From an uncultured Oscillospiraceae bacterium (GTDB taxonomy: Bacteria; Bacillota; Clostridia; Oscillospirales; Oscillospiraceae), in contig CALWXC010000004.1 in NCBI GenBank assembly GCA_944385415.1, positions 62,001 through 126,000 of the forward strand: a DNA stretch of 64,000 nucleotides, given 5' to 3'. A program made the position numbers and the translations under genes. The notes beneath the pieces were generated by a model. That model saw nothing but the letters and a program-made list of their open reading frames with translations. It searched no databases and was not told the origin of the DNA. Shown one piece after another: positions 33,297 to 41,000 of this stretch (the first letter of the stretch is position 1; each line of letters starts with the position of its first letter).

Positions 33297-33330
33297 ATGG
33301 AGGGGAAGCAATTCCCCTCCATAACCGTTT
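33297..33330 (+). terminator. Attenuating hairpin between aor and the MoaD-like gene
   Basis: ATGGAGGGGA pairs with TCCCCTCCAT (33297-33322); ACCGTTTTTAC follows. It probably keeps the downstream accessory genes at lower level than the oxidoreductase. Confidence 0.5.
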
Positions 33331-33350
33331 TTACAAGAGGAGTGACTGCC

Positions 33351-33572
33351 ATGCTGGAAGTCCGTCTGTTTGCCACCCTGCGGCAGGGCCGGGAAAAAGT
33401 CTATCACCTGGACGCCGCCGGATTCCCCGACGGCACCGCCGTTCTGGACCATCTGCACATTCCCAAAGAGGAAGTGGCCATTTTCCTGCGCAACGGGTTC
33501 CACAGCCCCACAGACACCGCCCTGGCGGACGGGGACATTGTGGCCATTTTCCCGCCCACCGGCGGCGGCTGA
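33351..33572 (+). CDS. MoaD/ThiS-family sulfur-carrier protein
   Basis: Small ubiquitin-fold sulfur carrier (73 aa) ending in PPTGGG, so the C-terminal Gly-Gly needed for adenylation and thiocarboxylate formation is present. The start is MLEVRLFATLRQGREK, and the DGDIVAIFPP block precedes the tail. It is the second gene after aor, 12 nt before an E1-like activator. Expected to donate sulfur to the pterin dithiolene in the MoaD manner. No moaE is seen in the window. Confidence 0.88.
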   Translation: MLEVRLFATLRQGREKVYHLDAAGFPDGTAVLDHLHIPKEEVAIFLRNGFHSPTDTALADGDIVAIFPPTGGG

Positions 33573-33584
33573 GGAGGTACCCCT

Positions 33585-34259
33585 ATGGAGGAACGCTACC
33601 TGCGCAATCTGGGGCCGCTGACCGAAGCGGAACAAGCGCTGCTTGCATCCAAAACCGTCTTTCTTGCCGGTTTGGGCGGTCTGGGCGGCCATCTGCTGGA
33701 ACACATGCTGCGGCTGGGGGTGGGGGCCATTGTGGCCGCCGACGGCGACCGCTTCACCCCCTCCAATCTCAACCGGCAGCTGTTGGCCACGGAGGACAAC
33801 CTGGGACAGCCGAAAGCCCAGGCGGCGGCGGAACGGGCTGCCGCCGTCAATCCCGGCGTCCGGATCACCGTCGTATCCGCACCGCTGACGGCCCAAAACC
33901 GGGACGCCCTGCTGGCCGGGTGCGATCTGGCCCTGGACGGTTTAGACAATCTGGAAGCCCGGCGGATTCTAGCCGCCGGCTGTGACCGGGCCGGGATTCC
34001 CCTGGTCCATGGCGGTATCCGGGACTGGTGCGCTCAGGTGGCGGTGATTCCGCCGGGCAGCGGCCTGCTGGACCGAATTTACCCGCCCCATCTGTCGGAA
34101 CTCTCCCCCAGCGGCACCGTCTCGCCGGTACCGGCCTGGTGCGCCGCCGTTCAGGCGGCCCAGGCGCTTTGTCTCCTCTGTGGCCGTCCCGCGCCCCTGT
34201 GGGGCAAGCTGTTGGCCGCGGACCTGCTCCACGGAGAACAGGAGATTCTGCCCCTGTAA
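33585..34259 (+). CDS. E1-like adenylyltransferase (MoeB/ThiF/HesA family)
   Basis: Activates the C-terminal glycine of the preceding ubiquitin-fold protein with ATP. In 224 residues: nucleotide loop GLGGLG at 29-34, DGDRFTPSNLNRQLL (Asp and Arg finger) near 53-67, and LDGLDNLEARRIL near 116. A CLLCG pair occurs near 197-201, but the usual two CxxC zinc motifs are not complete. Coupled by 12 nt to the MoaD-like gene. MoeB versus ThiF cannot be decided from sequence alone; the context favours pterin sulfuration. Confidence 0.87.
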   Translation: MEERYLRNLGPLTEAEQALLASKTVFLAGLGGLGGHLLEHMLRLGVGAIVAADGDRFTPSNLNRQLLATEDNLGQPKAQAAAERAAAVNPGVRITVVSAPLTAQNRDALLAGCDLALDGLDNLEARRILAAGCDRAGIPLVHGGIRDWCAQVAVIPPGSGLLDRIYPPHLSELSPSGTVSPVPAWCAAVQAAQALCLLCGRPAPLWGKLLAADLLHGEQEILPL

Positions 34260-34262
34260 GGT

Positions 34263-35078
34263 TTAGCCCACCTGGATATCGATTTCGGTCAGATAGTCCT
34301 CCGGCGTCGGACTGACAGTCTCATTGATGACGGTTTCATAGGCATAGCCCGTCAATGGGATGCCCTGAGCTTTCGCATAGGCCAGCATCCGTTCATAGGC
34401 CGCCGGAACCTGCTCCCAATAGCCCCGGCAATAGGCCCGCAGATAGGTGCCGCCAGGGCGGATATGCTGCCGCGGAACGGCAGCGGCGTCGGGACAACGC
34501 AGGAAAATGGCTGTGTAACCCCAGAAATCTTTCTGTTTCAGCCGTTCCACCGGGATCATGGCCCCGTAGTCAATGCCATACAGCCGCCGGAGTCCATGGT
34601 CCGTCACGGCCTGCTGGGAGGTCTGTACGTCCTCCTCCATGGTGGCGGTCCGGGACGTTTCCAGCAGGGCCAGACGGCGTGGTTCCACCGTCACTAACCC
34701 CATCTGGTCCGGGTTCACCTGCCGCAGCTGTTCCAGAGATTGCCGCTGACGGCCCAGTGCTTCCTGCAATTCCCGCAGATGGGCCATGGCTGCGTCCAGC
34801 TCCGCCGCCTTTTCCGCCATGAGGATGTCCAGCTCCTCCACGGACCGGTGGGCCATCCAGGCCCGGATATCGGGGATGGACATGTTCAGCTCCCGCAGCA
34901 TGAGAATGGTGCCCAGGGTGGCGCTCTGGAGAAAGCTGTAATATCGGTAGCCGTTCTCCCCCACCACCGCCGGACGGAACAGGCCGATTTCATCGTACCA
35001 CATCAGCGTTTTTTTATGGATGCCGTGGGCCTTGGCAAATTCTCCAATGGTATAAAGGTGTCTGGCGTCCTGGGGCAT
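34263..35078 (-). CDS. MerR-family regulator with GyrI-like effector domain
   Basis: The 271-residue protein has an N-terminal MerR winged helix (YTIGEFAKAHGIHKKTLMWYDEIG, motif LMWYDEIGLFRP; then NGYRYYSF), a coiled-coil dimerisation helix (about 75-120), and a C-terminal effector domain (about 125-271) of the BmrR/GyrI type. Such regulators usually respond to bulky hydrophobic or cationic compounds. It is divergent from the nitroreductase gene, its likely target. GGAGGTGGG precedes ATG 35078. Ligand unknown. Confidence 0.85.
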   Translation of the reverse strand: MPQDARHLYTIGEFAKAHGIHKKTLMWYDEIGLFRPAVVGENGYRYYSFLQSATLGTILMLRELNMSIPDIRAWMAHRSVEELDILMAEKAAELDAAMAHLRELQEALGRQRQSLEQLRQVNPDQMGLVTVEPRRLALLETSRTATMEEDVQTSQQAVTDHGLRRLYGIDYGAMIPVERLKQKDFWGYTAIFLRCPDAAAVPRQHIRPGGTYLRAYCRGYWEQVPAAYERMLAYAKAQGIPLTGYAYETVINETVSPTPEDYLTEIDIQVG

Positions 35079-35122
35079 GGTTCCCACCTCCTGTGTCGTT
35101 TTGGATACTATAGCATATGTCG

Positions 35123-35151
35123 TTGCTTTTTGCAGCCCCATGGAGTATACT
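35123..35151 (+). promoter_or_regulatory. Promoter of the nitroreductase gene
   Basis: -35 TTGCTT (35123-35128), 17-bp spacer, -10 TATACT (35146-35151), 45 bp from the divergent MerR gene. Confidence 0.55.
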
Positions 35152-35193
35152 GGAAAAAAACAGAAGGAGGCGGGCCACGGGCCCAAGTTTGGT

Positions 35194-35934
35194 ATGAACG
35201 AGATTTTACGCGCACTCCATGAGAGAAAGTCGGTGCGGCTCTACGAGGACCGGCCGGTTCCCGATTCGGTAAAGGCTGCTGTTCTGGAAGCCGCGGTACA
35301 GGCCCCCACGGCAGGCAATCAGCAGCTGTACACCATTCTGGACATCACCGATCCGCAGCTCAAGCACGCCCTTTCCATCACCTGCGACAATCAACCCTTT
35401 ATTGCCCAGGCCCCTATGGTGCTGGTGTTCCTGGCCGACTGCAAAAAATGGTACGACGCCTACCGCTATGCCGACTGCAACCCCCGGGAGCCCGGCGTGG
35501 GTGATTTGCTGCTGGCCGTCAGTGATGCCAACATTGCCGCCCAAAACGCCGTCACCGCCGCGGAAAGCCTGGGCCTTGGTTCCTGTTACATCGGCGATAT
35601 CATGGAACACGCCGCCGAGCAGCGCCGTCTGCTCCATCTACCGGACTACGTCTTCCCTGCCGCCATGGTGGTATTCGGTTACCCCACGGAGCAGCAGCGC
35701 CGCCGTCCCAAACCCACCCGCTGCCCCATGGAGCAGATTGTCCATGAGAATAGGTACCGTATCCTCGACGAGGCGGAACTGCGTCACATGCTGGAGGACA
35801 AAGCGGGAGAAAAGCCCTATGAGGCGTGGCTCAACGCCTTCTGTCAGCGGAAGTACAATTCAGACTTTTCCCGGGAGATGACCCGGTCTGTGGCCGCGTA
35901 TCTGCGGCAGTATCACATGCCGGAAGAAGATTGA
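35194..35934 (+). CDS. Nitroreductase-family oxidoreductase
   Basis: FMN-dependent NAD(P)H oxidoreductase family (246 aa). RRSVRLYED-type start HERKSVRLYEDRPVP, AAVQAPTAGNQQ (FMN phosphate binding), AAQNAVTAAESLGLGSCYIGD, and FGYPTEQQRRRPK are in the expected order. The best start, ATG 35194, lacks a close ribosome site: AAGGAGG is 24 nt upstream, separated by a GGGCC/GGCCC hairpin. A longer start at 35140 has no better site. Divergent MerR regulator suggests induction by a xenobiotic or stress compound; the substrate is unknown. Confidence 0.87.
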   Translation: MNEILRALHERKSVRLYEDRPVPDSVKAAVLEAAVQAPTAGNQQLYTILDITDPQLKHALSITCDNQPFIAQAPMVLVFLADCKKWYDAYRYADCNPREPGVGDLLLAVSDANIAAQNAVTAAESLGLGSCYIGDIMEHAAEQRRLLHLPDYVFPAAMVVFGYPTEQQRRRPKPTRCPMEQIVHENRYRILDEAELRHMLEDKAGEKPYEAWLNAFCQRKYNSDFSREMTRSVAAYLRQYHMPEED

Positions 35935-35949
35935 AACAGCGTATGAAAC

Positions 35950-35988
35950 TGGGGCGTGCTGCGATGGCAGCACGCCCCAACTTTTTTA
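35950..35988 (+). terminator. Terminator of the nitroreductase gene
   Basis: GGGGCGTGCTG (35951-35961) pairs with CAGCACGCCCC (35968-35978), followed by AACTTTTTTATT. Confidence 0.85.
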
Positions 35989-38232
35989 TTGCATAAAGGT
36001 TTCGTCAAAGGTTTTGACATCAACGGGTTTACTGTAGTAGTAACCCTGGCCCAGGTCGCAGTGCAGCTCCCGCAGCAAGGCCTCATCCTCCGCCGTCTCC
36101 ACGCCCTCGGCCACCGTTTCCAGTCCCATGGTCCGGGCAAACTGAATGAGCTGATCCAGAATCGCCCGCCGCCGGGCGGCATCTTCCTCGGTGGCCGCCA
36201 TGGCTAGAAAACCACGATCCAGCTTCAATTCATCGATTTTCAGCTGATACAGCGCATTGAGGGACGAATACCCCGTACCGAAGTCATCCATGGAGACCCG
36301 GAAGCCCTGTTGATGGAGCTGATCGATGACGTCGTTGAGCTCCTTCGTGTTGCCCGTAGCCACACCCTCCAGGATTTCCAGCGTCACATACCGGGGCGGC
36401 ACGTCATATTTCTGGACAATGGCGGTGAGTTTTTCCACGTACCCGGCACTGAAGAACAGCAGCCGCGTCTGGTTGACCGAAATAGGCACTGGTACCCGGC
36501 CCGCGTCCATCCACCGCCGCAGCTGGCGGCACACCTGATCCATCATATAGAGGTCCAGCTGGATGCAGAATCCGTTTTCTTCAAACAGCGGAATAAACTC
36601 ATTGGGATACCGGTAGGTCCCGTCGGGTTTCCGCCATCGGACCAGCGCTTCCGCACCGGCCAGCGCCCCAGTATCCAACCGGAACTTGGGCTGCAAAAAC
36701 AGCTCATACTGCTCCTGATCCAGCGCCAGCTGCATGGTGTTTTCAATCTGACATTTGCGCCGTTCCTCGGCGTGGACCTTGGCATCGTAGAACGATATCT
36801 CCGTCTGCATGGATGCCTGAATGCTCTGCATGGCCAGCAGCGCCTGGACCCGGTCACCCCCCACGGTCACACCGCAGTACAGGGCCACACCGCCGCCGTA
36901 GTGCTTCTGCCACGCTGTGCGGACGGCGGCCGTGAGCCGTTCCACCCGCTCCCGCAGAACCGATTCGTCCGTATCTTCCATCATAATATAGAACAAGTCC
37001 GCCGCGTCCCGGCAGAAAAATTCTCCCGGGCGCATCTGTTCCTCAATGGCGGCCTTCAAATCCTGCAGGACCTGGTCGCCGGCGGCGGAGCCGTGGAGCT
37101 CATTGATGAATTTAAACCGGTGGATATTGACCGCCACAATGCTATAGGGCAAGTGCTGGGACTTGCGCTCTTCCAGCCGCTGCTCAAACCGGACGGCGTT
37201 CTCCGCGCCGGTGACCGGGTCATAATAGGCTAACTTCACCAGAGCCGCGCTGTTGCGCCGGAATGCCATATAGCCCAGGTACAGAATGGCCATGGCCACC
37301 AGCACCACCAGCGACAGGGAAACCGCCGCCACCATCAGAATATGGCCCATATATTGGGAGGTGCTCATATCCGTATCGGCGCAGTAGAGATACCAGTTGT
37401 TGATGCCCACCGGCTCAATGTAGAACTGATACCGGTTGCCGTCGTAAACAAAGGACGACGAGACACTCTCCTGATTGGCAAAGGCCTTCCGCGCCGCCTC
37501 CTGGGCCTCTGCCGACATAAAGGAATCGTCAAACAGCGTCTCCGGCTGCTCTTTGATGACCGAATAGGACGAACGAATGAGAAATTCTCCCTGATCATTG
37601 AGCAGATGGAGATAGCCCTTGCCGCCCAACACCGTATCGCCGCTGAGAATTTCCTCAAAAATTCCAATGTTGTCGCAGGCCGTCAATACGCCTACCACCG
37701 CTCCGCCTTTATACACCGGTACACTGTAGGTACACAGCTTTTCATTGTTGGCCGCAGTCTTAAAGTCCGCGCTGGAAAACAGCCGCGAAATGCTCTCCTT
37801 TCCCTCAAAGGCCGACTCCACCGTATCAATCACATCCTCCTGGCACTGCGCCAGTGGGCACGATTGGGGATTGTCCACGTCGCTCCGTGTCATGACCCCC
37901 ATGCGATCCTGGGTGAAAAACGCCATGTTGACAAAATCATTGCTGCCGTTGGCCGCCTGCAATACCGTATGCAGCCGCTCCCGGTCCTCCAAATCCTCAT
38001 AGGACAGAATGGATGCCGCTGTCCGCAGACACTGGAAGTTGTAATCGATCTGCTTTAGAATTCGTTTTTTGTACTCCTGCGTCTCCGCTTGCAGCTGAAT
38101 CTGGGTTGACTCCTGCATAGACTGGTACAGATAATACAGCACGCAGCCCGACGCCATGCAGAGCACCAAAACCACGATTATAACACCCAGGGTCAGTCTG
38201 TGGAGCTTGTGCTTCATAGCTGTCTCCGTCAC
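35986..38232 (-). CDS. Membrane c-di-GMP phosphodiesterase (dCACHE, degenerate GGDEF, EAL)
   Basis: Signalling protein of about 748 residues. Two membrane helices (near 15-38 and 305-325) flank an extracellular dCACHE-type sensor region. A GGDEF-like domain follows with the signature changed to DAADLF, so cyclase activity is unlikely. The C-terminal EAL domain keeps its catalytic set: EALVRW, SVNQT, TLEILEG, MDDFGTGYSS, KLDRGFL, and AEGVET. It should hydrolyse c-di-GMP. GTG 38232 is chosen because GGAGGTGG is 8 nt upstream; ATG 38217 is an alternative. Transcribed alone. Confidence 0.9.
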   Translation of the reverse strand: MTETAMKHKLHRLTLGVIIVVLVLCMASGCVLYYLYQSMQESTQIQLQAETQEYKKRILKQIDYNFQCLRTAASILSYEDLEDRERLHTVLQAANGSNDFVNMAFFTQDRMGVMTRSDVDNPQSCPLAQCQEDVIDTVESAFEGKESISRLFSSADFKTAANNEKLCTYSVPVYKGGAVVGVLTACDNIGIFEEILSGDTVLGGKGYLHLLNDQGEFLIRSSYSVIKEQPETLFDDSFMSAEAQEAARKAFANQESVSSSFVYDGNRYQFYIEPVGINNWYLYCADTDMSTSQYMGHILMVAAVSLSLVVLVAMAILYLGYMAFRRNSAALVKLAYYDPVTGAENAVRFEQRLEERKSQHLPYSIVAVNIHRFKFINELHGSAAGDQVLQDLKAAIEEQMRPGEFFCRDAADLFYIMMEDTDESVLRERVERLTAAVRTAWQKHYGGGVALYCGVTVGGDRVQALLAMQSIQASMQTEISFYDAKVHAEERRKCQIENTMQLALDQEQYELFLQPKFRLDTGALAGAEALVRWRKPDGTYRYPNEFIPLFEENGFCIQLDLYMMDQVCRQLRRWMDAGRVPVPISVNQTRLLFFSAGYVEKLTAIVQKYDVPPRYVTLEILEGVATGNTKELNDVIDQLHQQGFRVSMDDFGTGYSSLNALYQLKIDELKLDRGFLAMAATEEDAARRRAILDQLIQFARTMGLETVAEGVETAEDEALLRELHCDLGQGYYYSKPVDVKTFDETFMQ

Positions 38233-38424
38233 TGTGTCCACCTCCCGACGCCCTTGGAAGTTTTATGCAATCTCTTTTATCATCATAACTTTTTTTAAGA
38301 GATTCGTCAAGTAATTATCCATAAAAAGCGGACTTCTATGCACTTTTACCGAAAATGACATGGTAAATCCCCGCTCTTTCCATTCCTTTTTGCAAGTCCC
38401 TGTCTATGCTGTATGCACAGCATT

Positions 38425-38467
38425 GTCAAAAAACCGGGCGTACCGCGAATGCCGCAGTACGCCCGGT
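38425..38467 (-). terminator. Terminator of the DUF3793-flavodoxin operon
   Basis: On the minus strand ACCGGGCGTAC pairs with GTACGCCCGGT across a 13-nt loop, followed by TTTTTGACAA. Confidence 0.8.
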
Positions 38468-38489
38468 CCAGTTTGCCGTTGGAATGGTG

Positions 38490-38915
38490 TTACGATGCCA
38501 GTGTCCGGCCCAGTAATTGGCAGGCGGCCACGGCCTCCTCGTCGGGGGCTTCGTTGCAGATGACGCCGTTGGACACCAGATCGGCGCCGTCGGCGCGGAC
38601 CTGTTCTTCCCAGTTGCGCATCCACTCACCGTCGCCCCAGCCGTAGGAGCCGAAAAGCCCCAGACGCTTGCCCCGGATGCCCTCGCGGCACTGTTCAAAC
38701 AGGGGCGCGAACTCCGTCTCCTCCAGTTCCTCAGCGCCCATGGACGGGCAGCCGAATGCCACCGCGTCGAACTGGTCCAGCTCCGCCGCTGTGAACTCCG
38801 CCGCAGTCTTCACCACGGCTTCGCCGCCGCCATCCTTGACGCCCTGAGCCACTGCCGCCGCCATGGCTTCCGTATTGCCTGTTCCACTCCAAAAAACCAC
38901 TGCAACCTTACTCAT
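38490..38915 (-). CDS. Flavodoxin
   Basis: Low-potential FMN electron carrier that can replace ferredoxin when iron is scarce. The 141-residue protein has the phosphate loop WSGTGNTEAMA at 9-19, the FMN-flanking CPSMGAEELEE near 56-66, and GSYGWGDGEWM near 88-98. It matches short-chain flavodoxins in length. It is downstream of the DUF3793 gene by 49 nt in an operon with two palindromic operators like those of feoAB, pointing to iron-limitation control. Confidence 0.94.
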   Translation of the reverse strand: MSKVAVVFWSGTGNTEAMAAAVAQGVKDGGGEAVVKTAAEFTAAELDQFDAVAFGCPSMGAEELEETEFAPLFEQCREGIRGKRLGLFGSYGWGDGEWMRNWEEQVRADGADLVSNGVICNEAPDEEAVAACQLLGRTLAS

Positions 38916-38964
38916 AGTATTACAACCTTTCTATCCTCATATTATGGATGGGATGACACGTTGA

Positions 38965-39513
38965 TCATCCGGCCACTGCCAGACGTTCAATGGGTTTGCC
39001 GCCGGCCAGCTGGCGGCAATACACCTGGGTACACTTCCGGTAGCGGTTAAACAGCTTCTCCGCCGCCCGGGCATCGCCGTAGACCTTCCAACAGCCCACA
39101 CAAGTGCAGTCGGTGCGGCCGTCGAGAAAGCCCCGGACGTCCTCCGGCGGATATCCCAGAAACAGCCCGATTTCATGGGGGAATTCTTCGCTGCCTTCCA
39201 GCCGCCGCCGGAGATGGGCCAGGCACGCTTCGGCACAATCGCTGTCATACCCCCGTGGCCGCAGCAACGCAGCCGCCGCGTCCCGGCACAGGTCCCGTCG
39301 GAGCCGCTCGGGCCGAAACAAGTACAGAAGCGCCCGGCCGTTTCGACGGCGCAGCAGCGTCAGCCGCAGCCCTTTCCCCGCCAGCCGCCGGTTCCACCGG
39401 TCCACCGTCTCCCCCAGCGCCTGGCTGTCACCGCAGGCACAGGTGAAAAGACTGCCCGTTTTCAATCCCGCCAGCGTGGGCGAACAGTGCTGCACCAACA
39501 GTTGTTCCGACAT
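38965..39513 (-). CDS. DUF3793 family protein
   Basis: A 182-residue soluble protein recognised as DUF3793: LVQHCSPTLAGLKTGSLF near the N-terminus, a Tyr/Leu/Phe-rich middle (RALLYLFRPERL), and EFPHEIGLFLGYPPEDVRGF followed by CVGCWKVYGD with a CxxC. The family is often found next to flavodoxin or iron genes in Clostridia; its role is not known to me. It heads the operon, with an iron-box-like operator overlapping the start region. Rich in Cys and Arg. Confidence 0.82.
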   Translation of the reverse strand: MSEQLLVQHCSPTLAGLKTGSLFTCACGDSQALGETVDRWNRRLAGKGLRLTLLRRRNGRALLYLFRPERLRRDLCRDAAAALLRPRGYDSDCAEACLAHLRRRLEGSEEFPHEIGLFLGYPPEDVRGFLDGRTDCTCVGCWKVYGDARAAEKLFNRYRKCTQVYCRQLAGGKPIERLAVAG

Positions 39514-39530
39514 AGATGCCTCCTTTTTGT

Positions 39531-39548
39531 AGTTAGTTTTTACTAACT
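39531..39548. promoter_or_regulatory. Palindromic operator, downstream copy
   Basis: AGTTAGTTTTTACTAACT, a near-perfect inverted repeat (AGTTAGT/ACTAACT) 18 bp before the DUF3793 start. Confidence 0.65.
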
Positions 39549-39579
39549 ACAGCTTTTAAAAAATTCCTCCCTTTTTGGA

Positions 39580-39597
39580 GGTTAGTTATTTCTAACT
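39580..39597. promoter_or_regulatory. Palindromic operator at the DUF3793 promoter
   Basis: GGTTAGTTATTTCTAACT, immediately downstream of the -10 (39600-39605), the same relative place as at feoA. Confidence 0.65.
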
Positions 39598-39599
39598 GC

Positions 39600-39628
39600 A
39601 TAGTACCACAGCCGTCGCTCTTTGTCAA
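39600..39628 (-). promoter_or_regulatory. Promoter of the DUF3793-flavodoxin operon
   Basis: Minus strand: -35 TTGACA (39623-39628), 17-bp spacer, -10 TACTAT (39600-39605). Confidence 0.75.
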
Positions 39629-39816
39629 GGAGGATTTTCCGTTGTGCAGCCTTTCGCACATAGAGCCTGTCTTTTTATTTAGATTGTATAAAAATTACAG
39701 ATAACACTGTTCAATACCGCAGCAATATGCTATAGTGAACGCGTACAAAGACGCGGCCCGGCCGTGGTTTGCCTGCCGGGCCGCCGAACAGTTCATTGCA
39801 GAAAGGAATGGGACCT

Positions 39817-40953
39817 ATGGCAAAGATACAGTACGGTATGGTAGGCGGCGGCCCCGGCAGCTTCATCGGTGATGCGCACCGGCGGGCCATCAATCTGGAC
39901 GGCACCGCCACACTGGTGGCTGGCTGCTTCTCCCGCACGGTGGAGAAGAGCCGCCAGACCGGGCAGGAACTGGGCATCGATCCGGATCGCTGCTACGCCA
40001 CCTATGAGGAAATGGCCAAGGCAGAGGCAGCCCGGCCCGACGGCATCCGGTTTGTGGTGGTGGTGACGCCCAACGTCAGCCATTATCCCGTGTGCAAAGC
40101 CTTTCTGGAAGCGGGCATTCCCGTGGCCTGTGACAAGCCCTTGTGTCTCACGGTGGAGCAGGCCGAGGAATTGCAGCGTCTGGCCGAAGAAAAGGACCTG
40201 CTGTTCCTGGTGACCTATACCTATATGGGCCATGTGACGGCCAAGCACATCCGGGAGACCATCCGCTCCGGCAAGCTGGGCAAAATCCGCACAGTCATGG
40301 CGGAGTATCCCCAGGGCTGGCTGGCCCACGAGGGCGACTGGGGCGGCAAGCAGGGCGAATGGCGCTGCGATCCGGAACAATCCGGCGGCGTCAACTGTCT
40401 AGGCGACCTGGGCACCCATGTGGAAAACGCCGTGGCCACCATGACAGGGCTGAAAGTCCGGCGGCTTCTGGCCCGTATGGACGTGGTGGTGCCGGGCCGG
40501 GTCCTGGACGACAACGATGTGGTCTTGGTGGAATATGAGGGCGGCGCCACCGGCGTGTATTGGACCAGTCAGTTCGCCATCGGCCACGACAACGACCTGC
40601 GGGTCCGGATTTACGGCGAAAAGGGCTCCATCCTGTGGCGGCAGGAGGAATGCGAAACGGTCATCATGATCGACGAGGACGGCACCCTGGTGGAGCGGCA
40701 CCGGGGCGGCGGCGGTATAGAGCCGGGCGCGGCAGCTTATGGCCGTCTGCCCGCCGGTCACACGGAGGGCTGGCTGGAGTCCATGGGCAATCTGTACCGC
40801 TCCTTTGTACGGTGTCTCCAGGCCAAGGCCGACGGCACCTTTACCGTCGATATGGTGGATTTCCCCACCGTGGCTGACGGCGTCGAGGGCGTCCGGTTTG
40901 TCCACGCCTGTCTGGAATCCAACCGCCGCGGCAACGTCTGGGTGGAACTGTAA
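39817..40953 (+). CDS. Gfo/Idh/MocA family NAD(P)-dependent dehydrogenase
   Basis: Two-domain sugar or cyclitol dehydrogenase (378 aa). Rossmann start YGMVGGGPGSFIGDAHRRAI, the family motif CDKPLC (lysine of the EKP-like motif, near 108-113), and GGVNCLGDLGTHVENAV (active-site region). VDFPTVADGVEGVRFVHACLES closes the C-terminal domain. ATG 39817 with AAAGGAA upstream. Followed 47 nt later by a TIM-barrel isomerase, the usual pairing in sugar or inositol catabolism. Substrate unknown. Confidence 0.9.
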   Translation: MAKIQYGMVGGGPGSFIGDAHRRAINLDGTATLVAGCFSRTVEKSRQTGQELGIDPDRCYATYEEMAKAEAARPDGIRFVVVVTPNVSHYPVCKAFLEAGIPVACDKPLCLTVEQAEELQRLAEEKDLLFLVTYTYMGHVTAKHIRETIRSGKLGKIRTVMAEYPQGWLAHEGDWGGKQGEWRCDPEQSGGVNCLGDLGTHVENAVATMTGLKVRRLLARMDVVVPGRVLDDNDVVLVEYEGGATGVYWTSQFAIGHDNDLRVRIYGEKGSILWRQEECETVIMIDEDGTLVERHRGGGGIEPGAAAYGRLPAGHTEGWLESMGNLYRSFVRCLQAKADGTFTVDMVDFPTVADGVEGVRFVHACLESNRRGNVWVEL

Positions 40954-41000
40954 TACCCCCAACTGACTTTTGAGACAACTGGAACAGGAGGAACGCGAGC

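Larger units (their letters stand above)
39514..39816. other. Divergent intergenic region with operators and two promoters
   Basis: This 303-bp gene-free stretch holds the DUF3793 promoter, two 18-bp operators and, between them, a small CCTCC/GGAGG hairpin followed by T6 on the minus strand. Towards the plus side a -10 TATAGT (39731-39736) with a poor -35 probably drives the oxidoreductase gene at 39817. The rest is A/T-rich with nothing further recognised. Confidence 0.6.
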
